DNA of 64,000 nt from Talinum fruticosum (taxonomy: Eukaryota > Streptophyta > Magnoliopsida > Caryophyllales > Talinaceae). The notes under the pieces were generated by a model. The model ran no database searches. It was not told the DNA's origin and saw only the letters and a list, made by a program, of their open reading frames with translations. The translations under genes and the position numbers were made by a program. This document shows, in pieces, positions 42,878-56,838 of this stretch. Within the stretch, counting starts at the first letter, position 1. Each line of letters opens with the position of its first letter. The stretch covers positions 124,001-188,000 of the forward strand of contig JAITYX010000161.1 in the NCBI GenBank assembly GCA_021018815.1. The letters run 5' to 3'.

Positions 42878-43249
42878 TGTTAGAATTGGAAATTTACACT
42901 CACAAACAATAATAGAAAACAAGAAAAAAAGAGACAAGAATTTTAACATGGGAAACCCAAAACCGGAAAAAAACTACAAATGATCGACTGGAACTTTGGT
43001 AGATGACGAGGTATTTCTCTTACACTAGCTATTACAAGCTAGTAAACCTTGCTACACTCATAATCGAGGTCTACACAATTATATAGCAATAAAATCGAGC
43101 CGAATTGGAAAAAATGGAAGAAAATGAACCACAATTTTCTTCGGCCTACATGGTTGTTCCTCTTGCTCTTGGGCCGTGGCCACGGTTCCAAGCCTTAAAC
43201 CGCAGTTTTCCGGGCCCAAACACCCATTATACTCCACACAACCCGAACA
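42878..43249 (-). repeat. 5' LTR of the non-autonomous copia element
   Basis: 372 bp; on the minus strand it starts TGTTCGGGTTGTGTGGAG and ends CCAATTCTAACA, followed by ACTGGTATTAG, a primer-binding-site-like motif. Confidence 0.85.
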
Positions 43250-43253
43250 TGAT

Positions 43254-43710
43254 ATCCTATAATTTGCTCCTGTTCACAACTTCCTAGCTCATTATGATGG
43301 GACAGCAAATTTAGTATTCTATACTAATTAAGTCAGGTGCTTCAACCATCGAAATGACGTTCTTCGTGTGTGGGGAACTTTTTCTTATAGAATTGCACAT
43401 CGTGAAAGATAATAAATTTGAGCTTCTCCAAATCATACAATACCATACCTTCTTCCCTTCAGGATAGCCTAAGAACAAACACTTAGTAGCTCTTGCATCA
43501 AATTTATTATGTGATCTGGTGATGATTACGAGCATATCACAAACACCAAAAACTCTAATATGCTCATAACTATGTGTAACACCAAGAAACACTTTGTATG
43601 GGTCTTAAAGGTTAACACTTTCTATGGAGTTCTATTTATTAAATATGCAGCAACTAAGACGCATTAAGGAAGTAAATCTTAGAACTGCAAGGCTCAAATT
43701 GGGTTAAAAA
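43254..43710 (-). pseudogene. Copia integrase C-terminal part
   Basis: Minus-strand frames give LAVLRFTSL (about 43700), AAYLINRTP (about 43645-43620), KVFLGVTHSYEHIRVFGV and KFDARATKCLFLGYPEGKKV (about 43505-43450). This is the conserved end of copia integrase. It connects across the non-autonomous element to the RT at 40676. Upstream integrase is lost at the junction with the gypsy LTR near 43710. Confidence 0.82.
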
Positions 43711-46364
<2,654 letters not shown>

Positions 46365-46975
46365 ATTATCTTTTCCATCTTTACTTTTCATAGTTTAAAT
46401 ACTAGAATTAACCCTAATACTTGAAACCCTTATCCCAACGGATTGAGACCCAAGTATCATTTGAGATATTTGTTTGAGGCGAAGCCTACTCGTGGTTATT
46501 TATTTGAGGCAAAAAGCCTACTAACACTATACTACTCTATTTTAACCTAATGTATGACTTAAAATGGATTGAAATGCCTACTTATATGATCAAAAGATTT
46601 TTTAAAAGAAAAACAACTCTTAAAAACTAAATACTTTAGTATGCTTAGTATGCATGAGCACTCTTGGGATGAGTTAGCCTTCAAAAAGTTTTCAAATAAA
46701 CAAGTAAGTGAAGACAAAGCTCACTAAAAATATATGTAGTGATTTATAAAAGCCTAATCCTCAATACTTAAAGTTGCTCCTGACAATTGCTTGGAGCTCG
46801 ATTACATGTCAATATTGAAATTATATAAATGTACGGTGATGGTCAATTATGTAATAGTGTCCTGACATTGACAATGAACTTTAAAGATAGAATAGTCACT
46901 GTCTATAAAATGCGAAATATTTGCAAAATTCACCCAATCCTAGTGGGTCACGTCTATATTTAAGGATCTTTATTG
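46365..46975. other. Unassigned spacer between two elements
   Basis: There is a short local duplication (TGAGGCGAAGCCTACT / TGAGGCAAAAAGCCTACT, 46474-46522). No gene is seen; part may belong to the copia 5' LTR. Confidence 0.4.
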
Positions 46976-47195
46976 GGAATAGGTATTATTATTGAGTTAG
47001 AATATTAGCCATAGCATGCTTCATTAGACTTCGAGATGTCTTATTGGCCATAGAGTTGTATTTTCCTAGGAAGCATATTTGTATGGGTCTTCTACTTCCT
47101 TCATACAACTCAATTATTCAATACTACAAATGAGAATTCAAGGCCGAGGAGAGGGCATCGCAATTAATTCTCTCCAATCTCACTAGTTTTTTACA
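46976..47195 (+). repeat. Probable 5' LTR of the copia element
   Basis: The 3' end TTTTTTACA (47187-47195) directly precedes TGGTATTACGATCGG, a mutated initiator-Met primer-binding site (47196-47210). The start is uncertain; the given left border is a guess. Confidence 0.5.
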
Positions 47196-47237
47196 TGGTA
47201 TTACGATCGGTACAAAATCACCAAACATAATCACACC

Positions 47238-48190
47238 ATGACTAAGGACGACTTGAATAAAGTAAAACTCAACGATCCCTAATCATCTTACTATAGTCCT
47301 GGGAATCTAATTTTTCCAATTAGTCTTAATGGAGACAATTATGCACATTGGAGCAAACTTACAATCAATGTCATGAAAACTAAAAACAAACTGGTCTTTG
47401 TTGATAGAACCTTGACAAAACCAAAAATGACTCTCCGGATTTTAGTCCCTGGAAGAAGTGTAATGCCATGGTAATAGCATGGCTTTACAAAATTATAGAC
47501 AAAAAGCTACAGAGTTATGTTTCCTATGGCGAAATCGGTAATGAAATATGGACAGAGTTGAAGGAAAGATACTCCATAGGGAATGAAATTCATGTTCATC
47601 AACTCCGAAAGATAGTTGACAATCATTGATCGGGGACATTGAATGTCACCTAATATTTTACAAAATTAAAAACTCTCTAGGATGAACGCGATGCATATTT
47701 GCAATTACAGACTTGCAAGTATGTCAAAGAGAAAGTGTTCAATATGTTCAATTATCAAGAATGCGAGAGGATCCATCAATTCTCGATGGGTCTCAATACT
47801 ACCCAATCCGGAATAGTTAGATCCAACATGTTACGCACGGAACCTTTACCTAATCTCAACAAGGTATATTCTATGATACTTTGAGCAGAGAGGCAGAGGA
47901 CCTTTACCCAAAGTGTGGAACTAAAGAACAACACTAAAGGTGTTGCCTTTAAAGCCACCACAGCAAGCGATGGAATGGGAAGACTCGAAAATCGCCCAAA
48001 ATGCACACACTTGCCAAAACCTCAACCATGAGAAGTCTCAATGCTTTGAATTGGTTGAGTATCCCTCTAATTGGCGTTTTCTATGACATAACCATGTAAA
48101 TTAGATGAAAAATCGAAGCTGGAATAAGAATCAAACTATTACTACAAGCCCTCTTGCAGATCCAAAGCGGAGTATCGACGTGGGAGGAGT
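47238..48190 (+). pseudogene. Copia gag (Retrotran_gag type)
   Basis: ATG at 47238 (MTKDDLNKVKLNDP). Then ISLNGDNYAHWSKLTINVMK (about 47320-47380), AMVIAWLYKIIDKKLQSYV (about 47467-47520), GNEIWTELKERYS, an HQLRKIV segment, and ERIHQFSMGLN to LNKVYSMIL (47766-47880). HEKSQCFELVEYPSNW near 48030-48075 stands in the place of the zinc knuckle. At least five stops or frame changes are visible. Confidence 0.85.
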
Positions 48191-49798
48191 GGTGCATGCG
48201 ACTAGGCTATTGGAACCGTAGCTAGAAGATATGAGGAGAGTCTCACTCGATCAGAAACCATCATTCACCAAGTGGCGGTAATGAGAAATTTGGAAGCCTA
48301 ACATCTACCAAAGTAGAAGCACTATTTGCTTTCTTTAAAGAGAAGGAGAGTAGGGATAAGGTGTCCGATAAGTTCTCTATAAATGGCTTACAGTAGATGA
48401 TTGATACTCGCTGCATCATTTCATATGACACCTAAAGCTCATATTTTAATGAGTCGTCATAAATTACTCGAGCATATACGAATCTCGCTGCTAGATGGTA
48501 AAGTGGAGTTAATTACAAAAAGTAGTACCATGAATTTAGGGAATGAACTAATTCTATGAGATGTGCTTTATTTACCTACTTTCTCAAGTAATCTTATATC
48601 AGTTTATTAGTTAACTCATGCTAGTGATTATGTTATGATTTGTGGGGGTCAATCTTTTCTTATTCAAAATCTCACCTTAAAGACACCAATTGGAGTAGGT
48701 GAAGCGAGAAATAGGGTATGCTATCTTTAGCATGACATACTGGGGACAATAGCCATTGCAGTTAAACAGGAGGATTTTTGAATTTGGCACGAGCTTCTTG
48801 GTCATCCATTTGTCGAGTAGTTTAACTCCTTTATTAGTAGAGTTTGGTGTTGAGATAAACAAGATACTTTAAGTTACTTGTGATATTTTCCATCGAGCAA
48901 AACAAACTCATAGTGTGTTAGTAAATCAAAGGCTCTACGGTCGTTTGCGATGAAACATTGTGATTTATGGGGTTATTATCAAATTCCTCGTCTCGGTGGG
49001 TGTCATTGTTTTTTATGTATTGTGGATGATTGTATTCAGGTTGTGTGGGTATTTCTTATAAAGGACAAAGATAAGGCATGTGAAAAACGTTATTAATTTT
49101 TGCTCTATGGTAAAAACCTAGTTTGATCTCTTTGTCCGGACTGTACAAAGTGATAACGGAATGACGTTTATGAATGAACCCCTTAAAAGGTACTTTCTTG
49201 ACAATGATGTTCTCTAAGAAAGCTCTTGTGTGGGCATACCCCAATAAAATAGGCATGTAAAAAGAAGGAATAGACATCTTTTTAGTGTTGCAAGGGCACT
49301 AAGATTTCAAGGTTCTCTTCCTAAACGATTTTGGGGCGAATGCATTTTGACCATTGCATATCTCATCAATCGAACTCCTATAAAGGTGATAGGATCAAAA
49401 ACACCTTATAAGGTCTTATTTCAAAAATCACCTAGTTATGATCATGTGAAAGTTTTTGGATGCTTATGGTATGATATCACAATCATAACAAAAATCATTA
49501 CAAATTTGACGCCTGAGCTATTCGATGTATCTTATTGGGATGTCCACAAGGCCAAAAAGGATGGACGAGTGTATGACTTATAAAATAAAAAGAAATCATA
49601 TCCCGGGACGTGCAATATTATGAGGATATTTTTCTTTTTCCAAAAACACCGTTGTGGAAGTTGAACGAGTCTAAAAGTCTATTAACTTCATAAGTGATCC
49701 TATTGCTCATAATTATGTGGGCCACATGAATATGACGTCTCCAACTTTAGGCTCAACGTCACCATAGGCCTCTAATGAGGCAGAACGTCCAACTAGGG
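48191..49798 (+). pseudogene. Copia protease and integrase
   Basis: A protease active-site remnant lies at 48395-48440 (IDT.. then SFHMTPKA in another frame). WHELLGHPF-like text at about 48785 is the pre-integrase domain. The integrase core has CDLWGYYQIPR (about 48958), LCIVDDCIQVVWVF (first Asp, about 49020) and VQSDNGMTF (second Asp, about 49145). RALRFQGSLPKRFWGECILT and AYLINRTP (49290-49370) follow, then SPSYDHVKVFGCLW. It is cut at 49798 by the Tat-type LTR segment. Confidence 0.82.
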
Positions 49799-49924
49799 CC
49801 CTAGGATCCCAGCGGGCCAGATGCTTGAAGTAGCCCACACGAACGGGATCTGCTGGAACCATGGCCGGCGGACCGAACCAGGACCGGACCGAGTTTCCCC
49901 ATGATGCTTGCCGGGTTTAGAAAA

Positions 49925-51134
49925 CTTAAAAAGTGATTTAGGGTTTTGAAGATGTATTTTAGAAAATAGGGATGAACTTCTTATTACAGTTTTCAAATTT
50001 TATTAAATCTTATTTAAAGCTAATAAAGCAAAGTTTGAATGGCAGCTTTATTAATTATTTTATTTTTAATTATTATTTTAAGAACTCTCGGGATCTTATT
50101 TATTAATTGAAACATAAAGAAAGTAGGGTTTATGTTTATGCCACAAGGCTCTAGGGAAACTATTGCGATAACGTCGGTTAGGACCCGAGCCCGCTTACGA
50201 CGACACGAGTACAGGCGGCAGCCTGCACCTAGTGGTTGCTGGCATGGGCCGGAGGCTAAGGCTGAGACAGTCGGCCTCGGCCCTGGCCTAGCTTAGTAGA
50301 TCCGAGTACCAAATTTTCACTGTTCGGTTAACAAATAGTAAGGAAGCAAATTAGAAGAGAAATAAAACAAAAGAGGAGTCGCCAATAAGTTTTTAAGAGA
50401 GAAAAACTAACAAATACATAAAAGTAAAAATTTGCTCTCTATATCTTAGTATGGGAAAACTAAGACTGAAAAAGCCTAAGAATTAACTCCATCGATCTTT
50501 GAACCGAGAATCGGATTCGTGGGCAAGGGTACGAAACGTAGGGATAAACCTTTCTATTCCGCCCATTCGAAGACGAGCATTATAGTTTGTGTAGTGAATT
50601 AAAATAATGGAACAAAAGCAAGCAAGCAACATGTGACGAGAATTAAAGGCAACCAAACATAGTAAAAGAAAGCGATAAAAGCTAAAGTAAAGAAAGTGAT
50701 AAAGGCATAAACGAAAAGCGAAAGCGAAAGAAAAGCGAAAAAGGAAACGAAAGCGAGAAATCTAAAAGATTACATCGAGTGGGGAAGAATTAAAAGCGAT
50801 ACATCATTTGTCCACAATACGGAAAGTAATAAAAGCATAAAAAATAAATAATTAAACTATTGAAGATCGAATCTGTGCCCTCGGGTTGTCCCACTTGCTT
50901 ATCCGGATCTCTATTCTAGATCCGGTGATGCGATGGTGGTGGATTGGAGGGGCTTTTTGTGAGTTTTTAGTATAGGTAGGTAAAGGATATGTATGAATGA
51001 TGAAGTCTTAGGTTTAGATGTAGTTGGAATGAGGAATAGAATTGGAAGAGGCTGAAAAGGGACCAAGAGATCGAATACGGATGGGAGTATTCGAGTAGCT
51101 CTTAGGCGAATTTTAGTAGAATAACATTAAGGGA
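49925..51134 (+). repeat. Direct repeat copy 1 (Tat-type LTR)
   Basis: It starts around GTGATTTAGGGTTTTGAAG and ends TAACATTAAGGGATG. Blocks in common with copy 2 include ATAAAGAAAGTAGGGTTT and AAGGGTACGAAACGTAGGG. Confidence 0.85.
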
Positions 51135-51599
51135 TGATGTGAGTTTGCTCTGGCTGGTTGGCCATTTTTAGAGGATTAGGCTTTGACCACGGTGGCGCAC
51201 CGGTGTTAGTAGTAAACGTGCGGGACGTACTGATGTGGTATGTGCTAATGCGGGACGTATCGATATTGACCGTGTCGGTGTTGAAGTAGATTTCTTAATT
51301 CTTAAAATCTTCATGCCAGGATTTCCGACTTGCATAAGATTTCCTATTCTGTATCCCAAAAGAGTATGCTCGGGATTGGCTAGTAGAAAAAACTTATAGG
51401 GAGATGGGGCCTAGGTGCTTGACCCGAGGAACGATCGATCCTAAGATAAAAGAAAAGAATATGCTCTTTTATTTGGATACACATAAAGGGATGCAAAATA
51501 AATGGAATAGAATGTATGCATTAATGCTCATGACTTAATCTGGGATGATTTTATGATTTGGCCAGTGCATAACTGAAATACATAGATGATTATTCCTAA

Positions 51600-52260
51600 T
51601 GGAACATGAATTAGTTTTAGCTAAATGAGTAATGAAAGACTCTCGTAATTGGAGATGAATTTTTATTTTGGCTAATGCAAAAATGAGATGAACGAACTCA
51701 TCTTACTTAGGATGATTTGGACTTTTGACTGATGTGAAATGAAATGCAAGATTGGACTCACCTACTTTGACATGATTTTGACTTTGGCTAGATGCAAAAT
51801 GAGCATGCAAAATGGAGATGGATTGACTCACCTATTTGAGATGATTTTTATTTTGGCTAAATGCAAAACGGAATGCAAATTTTGGACTCACCTTAATTGA
51901 GATGAAATTTATTTGGGCTAATGCAAAGCTGAAATGCAGACTCAGCTTAATTGAGATTAAATTTATTTTGGCTAATGCAAAAAAATGAAATGTGAACTCA
52001 CCTTAATTGAGATGAAATTTATTTTGGCTAATACAAAAATGAAATGTGTACTCATCTTAATTGAGATGAAATTTAATTTGGCTAATGCAAAATATAATGT
52101 GGACTCACCTTAATTGGGATGAAATTTATTTTGGCTAGGGTAAAAATGAAATGAATGGACCAACCTTAAGAGGGATGATTTTTGATTTAGCTAATGCGAA
52201 TATGGAATGAATGGATTGACATAAAAGAGGAATGTAATTTTGGACTTTTTGGCTAAAATG
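51600..52260 (+). repeat. Minisatellite of about 55-60 bp units
   Basis: About 10-12 diverged units, each with GATGAAATTTATTTTGGCTA, ATGCAAAAATGAAATG and GGACTCACCTTAATTGA or variants. The best-kept units are 51880-52140. Tandem repeats in or near LTRs are known for Tat/Ogre elements. Confidence 0.85.
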
Positions 52261-52519
52261 TGCAAATTGTACGGACTCAAAATTTTATTATTTTTGCATC
52301 TATGCAGGGATTATTCAGCACTCCTCACCTATCCTTAAAGGCTCACAAGTATAAGATTAAATATAAAACAAACACACTCATCTAAGCATGCAAATGAAGA
52401 GGGGGACCACCTAATAGTCAAAAGTTCTATGGTGAAAAAGGTTTAGACTCAGTAGGACACATGGTGACTCATAGGTTGAGGATTTGGTCTTCCGTGTGGG
52501 GCATGTCAAGAGAAAAGTC

Positions 52520-53716
52520 CACAAAGCTTAAAGAGTAATTTAGGGTTTCGAAGATGAATTTTAGAAACTGGGGATGAACCTCTTATTTAGGCTTCAAAAT
52601 TTTATTAAATTTGATTTAAAGTGAATTAAGCAAAGTCCGAATTGCAATTTTATTAATTATTTTATTTTTAATTATTATTTTATGAAATCTCGGGATATTA
52701 TTTCTTATATGAAACATAAAGAAAGTAGGGTTTCTGTTTTTGCCGTGAGGCTCTAGGGGCTAAGCCGGTGTGAAAACACCGGTTTGGACTCGAGCTCGCC
52801 TATCGACCACAAGGTGCAGGCGACAACCTGCACTTAGTGGTGGCTGGCGCTGGCTAGAGGCTAAGGGCCTCTAGCCTAGCTTAGCAAATCCACTATTTTC
52901 ATTGTTAAGTAAAAAAATAGCCGAGAAGCACATTGGAAAAGAAATATAGCAAAAGAGGAGTCGCTCGTCGGCTTTTAAAAGAGAAAAACTAACAAAAACA
53001 TAAAAGTAAAAATTTGCTCTCTCGATTTTAGTATAGGAAAACTAAGACCGAAAAAGGCTAAGAATCGACTCCATCGGTCTTTGAACCGAGAATCATATTC
53101 GAGAGCAAGGGTACGAAACGTAGGGATAAACCCTTCCATTCCGCCCATCCGACGGCCATTACTAGTTTAAGTAATGAATTAAAATAATGCAACAAAAACA
53201 AGTAAGCAACATGTGACGATAATTAAAAGCAACCAAACATAATAAAAGAAAGCGATAAAAGCAAAGGTAAAAAGCGATAAAGGAAGAAACGAAAAGAAAA
53301 AGAGAAAGAAAAGCGATAAAGGAAAAGAAAGAGAGAAATCTAAAAGATTACATCAAGCGGGGAGGAATTAAAAGCGATACATCATTTTTCCACAATACGA
53401 AAAGCAATAAAAGCATAAAAAATAAATAATTAAACTGTTAAAGATCAAATCTGTGCCTCGAGGTTGTCCCACCTGCTGATCCGAATCTTAAATCTGGATC
53501 TCGCTGATGCGACAATGGTGGTTTGGAGGGGCTTTTTTGAGTTTTGAGTATAGGTCGGTAAAGGAGATGTATAAATGATAATGTCTTAGGTTTAGATGTA
53601 GTTGGAATGAGGAATAGAATGGGAAGAGGCTAAAAAGGGACTAAGAGATAAGAATACGAGATGGGAGTATTTAGTAGCTCTTAGGCGAATTTTAGTAGAA
53701 TAACATTAAGGGATGA
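52520..53716 (+). repeat. Direct repeat copy 2 (Tat-type LTR)
   Basis: Colinear with 49925-51134. It continues into a unique tail with a TATA-like CTATTTATAGG (53748-53758) and the LTR-like end at 54481. Confidence 0.85.
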
Positions 53717-54481
53717 GCCATTGTGTAAATGAGAGCCCGGACTCTCTATTTATAGGAAGATGTTAAGTCAAGGAAATGACCTATGGTTAGCTGGCCACAG
53801 TTGCCTATATGCAGCAGACAAAATCTGGTAAAGATGTTGTGAAGATTGAACCGGATAACGGGTGGATAAAATCGGGCTCACGGAGCTGGCCACCAAGGGA
53901 TTTCTAGGGTTTTGTGCCCTAGTGTGTTTCCAAGGAAGTCTCTGGGGAAAAGGGCTATGTTTCACTTAAAATCCAGGGTCGACAGAGCGCAGACAATATG
54001 AGCTTTTCAAAAATGGAAAGTTTTTATTTTTGGCGAGTTTCTATTTTTGGTGTCGGATGTGTGCTCCTTGTCTCAAGTGGACTGTATTAGAGCCAAAACG
54101 CAACACTTTGATGCTTGTGATCATGAAATATAACATCTAATGTCGTCTTGAGGTCTTTAGCTCCTTATCCGGTTGGATCGAAGTGAAACGCAGTGTTCCG
54201 AGCCTGGAATTTCCTTATATGCAACACTCGGACTCTGTTGTCTCTGGAGGCCTGGCGTGGGCTTGGACCGTCCGAAAGAAAATGGGATTTTTGGATTGAT
54301 TCAGGGAAAATGCTATTTATTTGGTGTTGGGGGTTCTTTGTGGCTTACTCGACTTCCATTGCACCAATCGAATACGATCTATGATCCAAATCCTCAAACA
54401 GGACTTGAGATTTCATCATTAGGCCATCATAATAAAAAACGAAATTAAATGAGATAAGGGATGACACTTTTTAGGTGTCTA

Positions 54482-55465
54482 CTGGGATATACACTGAACT
54501 AGCCCTTTCACCCATTGAACTAGTCGGGCCAACCTCCGAGAGTTTCACTTCGAGCCTAGATGATTTTAGTGAAGATAAATTATTGTCTTAGGGGAGCCTA
54601 TCAACACTTGACCTCAACGCACCAAACAAGCTCGGTAAAACTTCTAGATTATGTATGTCATACTATTCACCACCCTCTTCCGACACCACTCCATGAAGCC
54701 TCTTCAAGTACTCCTTATCCTCTATCTTATTTTATTAGCTATGATCGCTTTTTACCATCGTATCATGCCTTGCTTGCGAGCTCTTCTAGTTGTGAGCCCC
54801 AACACTTTACTCAAATGATAACCGATTGCAATTGGTGAAAGACGATAATAAAAGAAATTGATGCTCTAGAGGAAAATTAGACATGGGAGTTCACCACTTT
54901 ACCTCCCGAGAAACGAGCTTTGGGTTGTAAATGGGTATATAAAATTAAGTATTATGCGGATGGTACAATTGAGCGATACAAGGCACATCTTGTAGTTCTT
55001 TGCAATACCCTAGTGGAGGGAGTGGACTTCCATGAAACCTTTGCCCCCGTCGTCAAGATGGTTACGATGACGATGTCTTCTATCTTTAGTTGTATCTCAA
55101 GGATGGGCCCTCCATCATATGGATGTTAACAATGCATTCCTTCACGGGGACTTAGATGAAGAAATTTATATGAAACCTTATCCTGGTTTTCACCTACTCC
55201 AACCGGCATTGGTTTGTCACATACTTATGTTACTTTATAGACTCCATCAAGCTCGAGGCAATGGTTTTTAAGCTCACCTCGGCTTTACAAGTTTATGGCT
55301 TCATGCAGTCCTTGCTCGACCTATCTTTATTCGATTACTGGAAAGATGACGTGTTCCTTGCCCTATTCATCTATGTTAATGATTTAGTACTAATGGGTAA
55401 TACTACCACCATCCGTTGTAACTTTAAAAAATACTCACAATAGTGCTTCAGGATCAAGGACATGA
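54482..55465 (+). pseudogene. Copia reverse transcriptase, N-terminal part
   Basis: The linker includes LSYFISYDRFLPSYHALLAS (about 54725-54785). RT starts TWEFTTLPPEKRALGCKWVY (about 54885-54940), then DGTIERYKAHLVV and GVDFHETFAPVVKMV (55020-55060). FLHGDLDEEIYMKPYPGF is near 55138-55190. The catalytic box is YVND instead of YVDD (55372-55383). It ends CFRIKDM at 55465, where the LTR cluster is inserted. Confidence 0.85.
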
Positions 55466-56178
55466 GCAACACTACTCATGGGCTTGTATGCATTGCTCGG
55501 TTGAATAAGGCCAAAATTTAACATGGCATGAGAGCCGAGGTTGCTTAATGTTTGCCACCACCATCCCGTCGGATGGCAATAGCCCACACGTGAGGGGGCT
55601 TGTTGGAGTTATTAAAGTGGGAAAGTTCCACATTCATAAATTAAGAGCCTTGAGCATATTCATAAGCTTGTGAGTGACTCCTCCAATTACTAATTGATTT
55701 TGGGATGGAACCTTATAGGCTTGTATGCATTCTCGGTTGAATTAAGGCCAAAATTTAACATGGTATCGAGCCCAAGATCTAGGATGACATCCGTCACCAA
55801 GTTTGATATCGAGAAGTTTAATGGAAATATCGATGGCCTTTCAGGGAGTCAAATTGGTGGAGACAAGTTCGAGGATTTCGGTCCAAGGTGGAGATTGTTG
55901 GGTGGTGTCTCAAAATCTCATGTTCAAGCCTAGTTGATGCTCTCAAGTTGAATCCCCAATTGGTTGGCCCGTGTTGGTTGTCGGCTGTCTAAGTCTACTT
56001 GGTTTGGTTTTAGGACAGATTGTTTCGTTGTAGATTTGGGTATCTTAAACCTAATTGTATTTAAATAAGAGTTTGTTTCCTATTTGTTTTGGGTAATTAT
56101 TACCTATTAGAATTATGAGTAAGAGTTTGGTGGGTTTAGGAGATTTTGTTGGGAAGTTGTTATTAAGGTTCCCACGTT
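55466..56178 (+). mobile_element. TRIM-like miniature LTR element fused to a Tork-type LTR remnant
   Basis: Order is an LTR 3' end (about 55478-55523), PBS-like TGGCATGAGAGCC, a 77-bp interior, purine tract GTGAGGGGG, a complete 160-bp LTR (55601-55760), PBS TGGTATCGAGCCC, and a gag start (ATG 55784, MTSVTKFDIEKFNG). A second purine tract follows (CCAAGGTGGAGAT, 55883-55895), then an unrelated LTR (from 55896, TGTTGGGTGGTGTCTC). Both LTR ends of the 160-bp repeat share GGCTTGTATGCATT and CCAAAATTTAACA. It splits RT between CFRIKDM and FLGIEV. Confidence 0.75.
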
Positions 56179-56838
56179 CCTTGGCATTGAGGTCGCTCCT
56201 TGTAGTGACAGTCTATTTTTGTGTCAACGAAAGTATTCCTTAGATATATTATCCGAATATGGGATTCTTGGTGCTAAACCCACATCATTCCCTATGAAGC
56301 AAGCAACATCATCTTTCCATTGAATCCGACCCTACTATCTCTAATGCATCACAATACATGAGATTAGTTGGGAAACTAATATATTTAACGATCACCCGTC
56401 CGGATATTACTTATTTCGTGAATATTTTGAGTCAATTCATGCATAGTTCATGCCAAGCTCATTGGGACACCGTTGTCCGTGTTCTCGTGTATCTCAAATC
56501 ATCCCTAGGCCAAGGCATTCTTCTCCCCTCCACCAACCCACTTAAGCTCTCTGTGTACTATGACTCGGATCGGGCAGGTTGCCACCTGTCCCTCTAATCC
56601 ATTACTAGATATCTCCTAAAGCTTGGAAGTGCACCTTTTCCATGATTGAAGATGAAAAACAAGACAAGGTCTCTCACTCCTCCACTGAAGTAGTGTATTA
56701 GGCTATGGCCGATGCAACTATCGAGGTTGTGTTGATCCATAATGTTTTGATTTTGCTTGGGTTGACTGTGCCCACAGCTCATATTCATCGTGAAAATCAA
56801 GTTGCAATCCATATCGCTCATAACCTCGTTTTCCATCT
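56179..56838 (+). pseudogene. Copia RT C-terminal part and RNase H
   Basis: It resumes with FLGIEV-type text, then LFLCQRKYSLDILSEYGILG (frames shifting, 56210-56270). YMRLVGKLIYLTITRPDITY follows (about 56356-56415), then LSQFMHSSCQAHWDTVVRVL (about 56427). RNase H shows YYDSDRAGC (56559-56585, DSDWAGC-like), MADATIEVV (56705) and HRENQVAIHIAHN (about 56790-56826). Homology stops at 56838. Confidence 0.85.

Larger units (their letters stand above)
40683..43249 (-). mobile_element. Non-autonomous Tork-like copia element
   Basis: Minus-strand order is 5' LTR 42878-43249, PBS-like TGGTATTAG (about 42869-42876), gag, protease start, a stretch of unknown origin, polypurine tract AAGTGGGAGAT (41183-41193) and 3' LTR 40683-41182. 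Integrase, RT and RNase H are absent, so it would depend on another element's enzymes. It splits a same-orientation copia remnant. The LTR start TGTTGGGGTT / TGTTCGGGTT and purine tract are clear; target duplications are not. Confidence 0.8.
38600..43710 (-). mobile_element. Ty1/copia remnant split by a non-autonomous copia element
   Basis: Minus-strand integrase text at 43710-43254 continues, after a 2.6-kb insertion (40683-43249), into RT and RNase H at 40676-38855. It ends in a polypurine tract (CTTGAGGAGGAT, about 38842-38853) and probable 3' LTR sequence (about 38600-38841). The 5' part is truncated at about 43710 by a gypsy LTR. Lineage is not firmly assignable; the RNase H end (FTKALGQCKFQHFF then KLGVFNLHTPT) fits Ale/Retrofit-like elements. 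Confidence 0.75.
49799..54481 (+). mobile_element. Tat-type LTR segment with internal duplication, inserted in the copia element
   Basis: The head (GATCCCAGCGGG, then GACCGGACCGAG) and tail (GGATGACACTTTTTAGGTGTC, ending about 54481) match the two ends of the solo LTR at 27087-29093 in reverse. Inside, about 1.2 kb is present twice, 49925-51134 and 52520-53716, in direct orientation. A minisatellite lies between. No coding domain is visible. It could be two LTRs around a tiny internal region, or one long LTR with a segmental duplication. Confidence 0.7.
46976..56838 (+). mobile_element. Ty1/copia element (Retrofit/Ale-like) with two nested insertions
   Basis: Segments 46976-49798, 54482-55465 and 56179-56838 join in copia gene order: LTR, PBS, gag, protease, integrase / RT start / RT end, RNase H. 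The text breaks cleanly at each insertion: CFRIKDM at 55465 continues with FLGIEV at about 56180. RNase H is cut at 56838 and no 3' LTR was found. The gag wording (QFSMGLN, then GIVRSNMLRTEPLPNLNKVY) supports a Retrofit/Ale-type element. All frames are decayed. Confidence 0.82.

Noticed and set aside
43572..43590. TGTGTAACACC as a possible start of the gypsy LTR
   Set aside because: It lies within readable copia integrase text on the minus strand (GVTHSYEHIRVFG), so the LTR must start further right, near 43710.
51600..52260. CRISPR-like regular repeat
   Set aside because: Units are contiguous and diverged, with no unique spacers; this is a plant retroelement minisatellite.
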